From: CBDBCU01 sp965242615
Lineage (GTDB): Bacteria; Chloroflexota; Dehalococcoidia; Lucifugimonadales; UBA3495
Direction: 5' to 3'
Length of the DNA stretch: 64,000 nt
NCBI GenBank assembly: GCA_965242615.1
Contig: CBDESR010000002.1
Location: 124,001-188,000, forward strand
Both the position numbers and the translations under genes were made by a program. The notes under the pieces are model-generated. The model had not been told where the DNA came from. It made no database searches and saw only the letters and a list, made by a program, of their open reading frames with translations. Below, piece after piece: positions 59,071 through 64,000 of this stretch. Position 1 is the stretch's first letter. Every line of letters begins with the position of its first letter.

Positions 59071-60675
59071 ATGTCATTGCAAGACCTGTACCTCGTATCG
59101 CCGCAGCTGGCTATGGCCGGCTTGGGCCTCCTAGTCATCCTGCTCGACTTGCTGACCGGCCGCAAGGGTTGGCTGGCCGCCGTAGCCTTTATCGGCTTGG
59201 CTGCGCCCCTGGCCCTGACCGCGGCGCAGCTCTATCAACTGGAGCAACTGAACTTTCTGGCCGGCCTTTCCGGCGGCGCCGGGCTGAACAATTTGACGCC
59301 CGCCGACAGCATCCTGTCCGCCAGCCTTTCCGTGGACCGGTTCGGCATATTCTTTAACCTGTTGGTCATCACCGCCGCCGCCCTGGTCATACCGGCCTCC
59401 GTCGATTATGTCCGCCGGCTTACCCGCTTGACCGGCGAATTCTACGGCCTGCTGCTACTATCGGCCAGTGGAATGATGCTCTTGGCATCAGCAACAGAAT
59501 TGATAACCATTTATGTCGCCTTGGAATTAACTACCCTGCCCTTGGTCGCCTTGGCCGCTTTCCTGCGGAACACTCCCTCCGGCGAAGCCGGGATGAAATT
59601 CCTGATTATCGGCGCTATCAGCTCCGCCCTGACCTTGTACGGGATGGTATTGATTTTCGGCTATACCGGCGCCACCAGTTTATCGGAAATCGCCGTTAGC
59701 ATCGGGCAAACTAATGCCGACCCGGGCTTGCCCTTTGGCAGCTACGCCCTGCTGCTGGGCATCGTCCTGGTTACCGTCGGCATTGCCTTCAAGCTGTCCG
59801 CAGTACCCTCCCATACATGGGTGCCGGATGTGTACGAAGCCGCGCCCACCCCGATGGTCGCTTTCCTGTCGGTAGCCAGCAAAGCGGTAGCCTTTGCCCT
59901 GCTGCTGCGCGTAATTTATACCGGTTTTCCGGAAGTAGCCGGTGAGTGGTCTTTGTCCTTGGCGGCACTGGCGGCCGTTTCTATGACCCTGGGCAACTTG
60001 GTCGCCATCACCCAAAGCAACATCCGCCGGCTTTTCGGCTACAGTACCATTGCCCACGCCGGCTATATCCTGGTCGGCGTGGCGGCCGTAACCCAATATG
60101 AAACCGCTGCCGGCGGCGCCGGGTGGAGTGGCAACCCCGCCTTTGGCCCCGGCAGCGTTCTCTTTTACTTGGCCGCCTACACCGCCGCCAACTTGACCGC
60201 CTTTTTCGCCATCATCGCCATCAGCCGGCGCATAGGCAGCGACCAAATTGAGGACTACGCCGGTATGCTGCGCCGCGCCCCTTTCCCAGCCATAGCCTTG
60301 GCCTTGGCCTTGATTGCCCTCATTGGCGCGCCGCCCACCGGTATTTTCTTTGCCAAGATTTATGTCTTTACGGCGGCCGTGCAGAACGGCTTGGCGTGGC
60401 TGGCCATCCTCGGCGTCATCAACAGCGTAATCTCCGCCTACTACTACATCCGCATCATCCGGGTAATGTTCCTGCAACCGCCCCCGGAACCGCCGGCGAC
60501 AACGGCTGAAACCGGCACTGACCCCGAACCGGCGGACACCGCAAGTCCGGCCGCCCGCTTAACCGAAGTGATGCTGGGAATAGCCGCCGCGGCAACGGTA
60601 GCCTTGGGCCTAGCCCCCGGCCCCCTGCTGACCGCTGCGGAAAGGGCAGTAACCACGATGCTAAGGCTTGCATAG
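59071..60675 (+). CDS. nuoN: Complex I membrane subunit N (operon 2)
   Basis: 534 residues. TIYVALELTTLPLVALAAFL, IAFKLSAVPSHTWVPDVYEA and ITQSNIRRLFGYSTIAHAGY are NuoN segments. In the half-channel motif the usual PFH is PSH here. The C-terminal loop is Pro/Thr/Glu-rich (EPPATTAETGTDPEP). Last gene of operon 2; a promoter for the next gene follows. Confidence 0.97.
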   Translation: MSLQDLYLVSPQLAMAGLGLLVILLDLLTGRKGWLAAVAFIGLAAPLALTAAQLYQLEQLNFLAGLSGGAGLNNLTPADSILSASLSVDRFGIFFNLLVITAAALVIPASVDYVRRLTRLTGEFYGLLLLSASGMMLLASATELITIYVALELTTLPLVALAAFLRNTPSGEAGMKFLIIGAISSALTLYGMVLIFGYTGATSLSEIAVSIGQTNADPGLPFGSYALLLGIVLVTVGIAFKLSAVPSHTWVPDVYEAAPTPMVAFLSVASKAVAFALLLRVIYTGFPEVAGEWSLSLAALAAVSMTLGNLVAITQSNIRRLFGYSTIAHAGYILVGVAAVTQYETAAGGAGWSGNPAFGPGSVLFYLAAYTAANLTAFFAIIAISRRIGSDQIEDYAGMLRRAPFPAIALALALIALIGAPPTGIFFAKIYVFTAAVQNGLAWLAILGVINSVISAYYYIRIIRVMFLQPPPEPPATTAETGTDPEPADTASPAARLTEVMLGIAAAATVALGLAPGPLLTAAERAVTTMLRLA

Positions 60676-60680
60676 CCTAT

Positions 60681-60710
60681 TTGACACCACCCATCCCCCA
60701 ATGCTAGACT
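60681..60710 (+). promoter_or_regulatory. Promoter of the NAD kinase gene
   Basis: TTGACA (60681-60686), 18 bases, TAGACT (60705-60710) preceded by an extended TGC. Expected start near 60717, 46 bases upstream of the TTG start. It begins six bases after the nuoN stop, so nadK has its own promoter. Confidence 0.6.
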
Positions 60711-60762
60711 GCCTTTCCCAAACCCCGGTGGACTCAAAACTCTGCCCTATGGGGTCTCCAGC

Positions 60763-61635
60763 TTGACCACTCCGATAAAAACCGTCGGCATCATCTACAA
60801 CGCCAGCATCCCCGAGGCTTTGGACTTGAGCACCGCCATCGTCAACGAGTTGTCCCTCGAACAGCGCAGTTGGATTTCCCCGGCGGAAAACCCGGAAAGC
60901 CTCCGGGAACAAGTAGCCGACACCGACTTGGTCATAACCGCCGGCGGCGATGGCACTATGCTTCGCGCCGTGCGGGTCACCGCCCCTTGCCAAGTACCCC
61001 TCGTTGGCATCAATATGGGCCGCCTCGGTTTTATGACCGAGTTGCAGGTTCACGACGCCCTCGAAAAGCTCCCCCGCTACTACTCCGGCGATATGCGGCT
61101 GGACGCCCACAATATGCTCCAAGCCCGTATCCTCCGCGGCCGCAACAGCGACGCAACGGCAGACGAAACCGTCGCCGGCCCCTTTCACGCCCTCAACGAT
61201 GTAGTCTTGTCCCGCAGCAATGTCTCCCGCGTCGTTACCATCCGCACCACCGTGGACGGCGCTGAACTGGCATCCCTCCGCTCCGACGGCATCATCCTGG
61301 CTACCGCCACCGGCAGCACCGGCTACAGTCTCGCCGCCGGCGGCCCCATCCTCGACCCCCTTTCCGACAGCCTGGTGCTGAAACCGGTCGCCGCCCATGT
61401 CGGAATGACCGCCGCCCTGGTGTTGTCCGCCACCGCCAAAGTCTGCTTTTACTTGGAAGGCGCGCAAGACGCCGTGTTAAGCGTCGACGGCTACCTCGAC
61501 CTGACCCTGGAGCCGGGCGACCGGGTGGAAGTGGAACAAAGCCCTCTGAAAGCCCGCTTTCTCCGCGCCAACCCGCCCAGCCATTTCTACGCCACCCTCA
61601 CCCGCCGCCTCGGTTTCAGCATCCGCGGCCAATAA
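60763..61635 (+). CDS. nadK: NAD kinase (NAD+/ATP phosphotransferase)
   Basis: 290 residues from a TTG. Makes NADP+ from NAD+ in the cytosol. GGDGT (61-65, catalytic Asp63) with LVITAGGDGTMLRAVR, the NDVVLSRSNVSRVV segment, GIILATATGSTGYSLAAGGP, and PVAAHVGMTAALVLS are family signatures. The TTG follows GGGGTCTCCAGC; there is no in-frame ATG near by. Downstream is a NUDIX gene, 30 bases away. Confidence 0.96.
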   Translation: MTTPIKTVGIIYNASIPEALDLSTAIVNELSLEQRSWISPAENPESLREQVADTDLVITAGGDGTMLRAVRVTAPCQVPLVGINMGRLGFMTELQVHDALEKLPRYYSGDMRLDAHNMLQARILRGRNSDATADETVAGPFHALNDVVLSRSNVSRVVTIRTTVDGAELASLRSDGIILATATGSTGYSLAAGGPILDPLSDSLVLKPVAAHVGMTAALVLSATAKVCFYLEGAQDAVLSVDGYLDLTLEPGDRVEVEQSPLKARFLRANPPSHFYATLTRRLGFSIRGQ

Positions 61636-61665
61636 CCCCCATCCGGCCTTTAAGGAATCGCCATC

Positions 61666-62241
61666 GTGAGTGACCAAACGCCCACCCAACCGGCCGCCGA
61701 CTTGACCGAAGTAACCCTCGCCTCCACGCCCATTTACCAGGGCAAGCTGCTCAGCGTCCGCCGGGATGAAGTGCGGATGCCGAACGGACGCCTGACCACC
61801 CGGGAAATCGTCGAACACTGCGACTCGGTGTGTATGGTGCCTTTGGACACAGCCGGCAATGTAGTGCTGGTGCGCCAGTACCGCAAGTCCGTGGCGGCGG
61901 CGTTGCTGGAAGTCCCCGCCGGCGGCATCGAGGAAGGCGAGGAACCGGAAGCCGCCGCCCTGCGCGAACTCCGCGAGGAAATCGGCCACACCGCCGGCCA
62001 GTTGCGCCCCTTGGCCGGCTACTATCTGGCCCCCGGTTGGTGCGACGAGTATATGTACGCTTACTTGGCAACCCAACTCAGCCCCGACCCCATGAGCCAG
62101 GACTACGATGAAATCGTCGAAACCCGGCGCGTCCCCTTGCCCGCTACCCTCGACTTCATCGCCCGGGGCGAAATTCGGGACGCCAAAAGCATCGCCGCCC
62201 TCTTGTTGGCAATGCAAGTTATCGCCGCCGGAGAGCAGTAG
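61666..62241 (+). CDS. NUDIX hydrolase, ADP-ribose pyrophosphatase-like
   Basis: 191 residues from a GTG. The Nudix box (87-109) reads GIEEGEEPEAAALRELREEI, with the REXXEE core. Start VTLASTPIYQGKLLSVRRDE and the RQYRKSVAAALLEVPAGGIE stretch are typical of ADP-ribose diphosphatases, which split ADP-ribose to AMP and ribose-5-phosphate. A promoter was not seen, so it is likely co-transcribed with nadK, consistent with shared NAD metabolism. Confidence 0.93.
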   Translation: MSDQTPTQPAADLTEVTLASTPIYQGKLLSVRRDEVRMPNGRLTTREIVEHCDSVCMVPLDTAGNVVLVRQYRKSVAAALLEVPAGGIEEGEEPEAAALRELREEIGHTAGQLRPLAGYYLAPGWCDEYMYAYLATQLSPDPMSQDYDEIVETRRVPLPATLDFIARGEIRDAKSIAALLLAMQVIAAGEQ

Positions 62242-62250
62242 CCGCATCCC

Positions 62251-62276
62251 TGCCGGGATACTATAATATCCCCGGC
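62251..62276 (+). terminator. Hairpin after the NUDIX gene, with TATAAT in its loop
   Basis: TGCCGGGATA, loop CTATAA, TATCCCCGGCA (one bulged base), then AAAA. It begins 10 bases after the NUDIX stop. The loop and right arm contain TATAAT (62262-62267), which could be a -10 element for the downstream sdhA. Which role applies is unclear. Confidence 0.45.
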
Positions 62277-62330
62277 AAAAATCGGTCGGCGTCCCCCAAC
62301 AAGCCGGCTATCAGGAGAAAAGTAAAGGGT

Positions 62331-64000
62331 ATGCTGGAGCATGATGTTCTGGTAATCGGCGCCGGCTTGGCCGGTATGCGCGCGGCCATCGCCGCCCGGG
62401 CCAACGGCGCCAACACCGCCATAATCAGCAAAGTTCATCCGGTACGCAGCCACTCCAACGCCGCCCAGGGCGGTATTAACGCCGCCCTCCTCGACCGCGG
62501 CGACGATTGGGAGGACCACGCCTACGACACCATCAAGGGCAGCGATTTCCTCGGCGACCAGGACGCCATCGAGGTTATGTGCCGCTCCGCCGGCAAAGCC
62601 CTCATCGATATGGAACACATGGGCGTTACCTTTAACCGGGACGACGAGGGCAAACTCGGCACCCGCGCTTTCGGCGGCCAGCGCCGCGCCCGCACCTTCT
62701 TTGTCGGTGATTTCACCGGCCAAGCCCTGCTCCATGTGATGTTCGAGCAGCTCATCAAATCCGGCGTCCGCAGCTACGAGGAGTGGTTCGTTACCTCCCT
62801 CATTATGGAGGACGGGCAGGTAGCCGGTGTAATGGCTCTCGAAATCCGCACCGGCCAAATCCACGCCATCCGCGCCAAAACCATCATTTTCTGCACCGGC
62901 GGCTGCGGCCGGCTCTTTGAACCCTCCACCAACGCCCTTATCGTTACCGGCGACGGTATGGCCTTGGCCTACAACGCCGGCGCCGGCTTGATGGATATGG
63001 AAATGGTGCAGTACCATCCCACCACCTTAGCCGGCAGCGGCGTCCTGCTCTCCGAAGCCGCCCGCGGCGAAGGCGCTTACCTCCGGGACAAAGACGGCAA
63101 CCGCTTTATGGAAAAGTACGCCCCCAATATGATGGAACTGGCCTCCCGCGATGTCGTCTCCCGAGCCGAGCAAACCGAAATCAACGCCGGCAACGGCGTC
63201 AACGGCTGCGTATTCCTCGACTGCACCCATTTGGGCGCAGCCCTGATTACCGAAAAGCTCAGCCAAATTCGCGAAATCGGCATTGACCTGGCCGGCGTCG
63301 ATATGGTGCGCGAACCGGTGCCGATCCGCCCCGGAATGCACTACATTATGGGCGGCATCAAAACCGACATCGACGGCCAGACCACCATTCCCGGCGTCTA
63401 TGCCGCCGGCGAATGCGCCAATGTCAGCGTCCACGGCGGCAATCGCTTGGGCGCCAATTCCCTGCTGGACACCATCGTTTTCGGTGAGCGTTCCGGCAAT
63501 CACGCCGCCGCCGCCAGCCGCGACCTCGACTTCATCCCCTTTGACGAAGCCGCCGCCGTCCGCAAAGAGGAACAGCGCATCCAGCAAATGCTCGACCGCC
63601 CAGACAACGGCGACCGCTGGGGCAGCATCCGCCTCGGTATGGGCGAATCGATGGTGCGAAACGTCGCCGTCTATCGCGACCATCAAACCATCGAGGAAGC
63701 CATCCGCGACCTCGGCGAAATGCGCGACCGCTACGCCCAAGTCCCCGTGCATAACAAAAACCGCATCTTTAACACCGACCTGGTCTTTGCCCTCGAATTG
63801 GGCTATATGCTCGATGTAGCGGAAACTATCGCCGTCAGCGCCCTCGACCGCAAGGAAAGCCGCGGCGCCCAGGCCCGCACCGACTACCCGGAACGGGACG
63901 ATGCCAACTGGCTCAAGCACATCGTCGCCAAAAAAGGCGAAGTCGGCCCCGAAGTCTCCTACCTGCCGGTTACCATCACCAAGTGGACTCCCGAAGTGAG
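62331..64000 (+). CDS. sdhA: Succinate dehydrogenase / fumarate reductase flavoprotein subunit (partial, C-terminus outside window)
   Basis: The frame is open from ATG 62331 to the window edge (556 codons). Oxidises succinate to fumarate (or the reverse) and hands electrons to the Fe-S subunit. FAD-binding GAGLAGMRAAIAAR (10-23); SHSNAAQGGINAA with His41 for covalent FAD; HPTTLAGSGVLLSEAARGEG around the active-site Arg; MHYIMGGIKTDIDG; and GGNRLGANSLLDTIVFGE. The start ATG follows AGGAGAAAAGTAAAGGGT. Other sdh genes should follow outside the window. Confidence 0.97.
   Translation, partial: MLEHDVLVIGAGLAGMRAAIAARANGANTAIISKVHPVRSHSNAAQGGINAALLDRGDDWEDHAYDTIKGSDFLGDQDAIEVMCRSAGKALIDMEHMGVTFNRDDEGKLGTRAFGGQRRARTFFVGDFTGQALLHVMFEQLIKSGVRSYEEWFVTSLIMEDGQVAGVMALEIRTGQIHAIRAKTIIFCTGGCGRLFEPSTNALIVTGDGMALAYNAGAGLMDMEMVQYHPTTLAGSGVLLSEAARGEGAYLRDKDGNRFMEKYAPNMMELASRDVVSRAEQTEINAGNGVNGCVFLDCTHLGAALITEKLSQIREIGIDLAGVDMVREPVPIRPGMHYIMGGIKTDIDGQTTIPGVYAAGECANVSVHGGNRLGANSLLDTIVFGERSGNHAAAASRDLDFIPFDEAAAVRKEEQRIQQMLDRPDNGDRWGSIRLGMGESMVRNVAVYRDHQTIEEAIRDLGEMRDRYAQVPVHNKNRIFNTDLVFALELGYMLDVAETIAVSALDRKESRGAQARTDYPERDDANWLKHIVAKKGEVGPEVSYLPVTITKWTPEV

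Noticed and set aside
62103..63920. Two minus-strand frames opposite nudix/sdhA
   Set aside because: Low-complexity Gly/Ala/Val/Asp products; sdhA on the other strand is unmistakable.
1..64000. CRISPR arrays or rRNA genes
   Set aside because: No spaced direct repeats of 25-40 bases and no rRNA-like stretches were found.

Overview
The window is high-GC bacterial chromosome that fits an uncultured member of the Chloroflexota. The main clue is a DUF2298 (Chlor_Arch_YYY-type) membrane protein at the left edge, a family known mostly from Chloroflexi and archaea. Supporting clues are two complex I operons that both lack nuoE, nuoF and nuoG, a peptidase MA protein, and the mix of DUF1800/DUF1501, luciferase-like and CaiB-like genes. 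The assignment below phylum level is not safe from sequence alone. Strong Shine-Dalgarno sites (AAGGAGG-like) and sigma70-type promoters (TTGACA / TATAAT) are visible.

Layout. 1-8.7 kb, minus strand: the DUF2298 protein (runs off the left edge), GAPDH, a small membrane protein, enolase, a SLOG/TIGR00725 protein, a lipoprotein flanked by two copies of a 112-bp direct repeat, and a DinB-like protein. 8.7-19.7 kb, minus strand: complex I operon 1 in the order nuoA-B-C, two small HicB-like genes, then nuoD-H-I-J-K-L-M-N, with a near-consensus promoter before nuoA. 19.8-22.2 kb: two adjacent insertion-sequence transposases, each with a frameshift. 22.5-26.6 kb: DUF35 Zn-ribbon protein, carboxymuconolactone-decarboxylase-like protein, MTHFR-like reductase, MqnA-like protein, and a PD-(D/E)XK nuclease-like protein next to a small unknown. 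26.9-42.5 kb, metabolic/accessory: peptidase MA protein, an oligopeptide ABC importer (binding protein and two permeases, no ATPase), VOC protein, DUF1800 + DUF1501 pair, NHL protein, S9 peptidase, a TlpA-type thioredoxin whose first redox cysteine codon is TGA, luciferase-like oxidoreductase, MFS transporter. 42.6-49.6 kb: PAC2 protein, YkgJ-like protein, tRNA-Met, and a minus-strand cluster (hydrolase, CoA-transferase, RdgB, MoaA, Ada-like zinc protein, MoaC). 49.7-60.7 kb, plus strand: complex I operon 2 (nuoA-B-C-D-H-I-J-K, a small DUF2007-like gene, nuoL-M-N). 60.7-64 kb: NAD kinase, NUDIX hydrolase and succinate dehydrogenase flavoprotein (runs off the right edge).

How it works together. 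The window is rich in respiratory genes: two separate quinone-reducing proton pumps without the NADH-input module (so either ferredoxin-fed, or served by NuoEFG encoded elsewhere), a succinate dehydrogenase, and an MqnA-like protein that hints at menaquinone synthesis by the futalosine route. The most striking single observation is the candidate selenoprotein at 39185-39859: a thioredoxin-fold protein with a UxxC redox motif and a SECIS-like hairpin just after the TGA codon. Also notable are the two HicB-like genes inside a complex I operon and the 112-bp direct repeat that brackets a lipoprotein gene.
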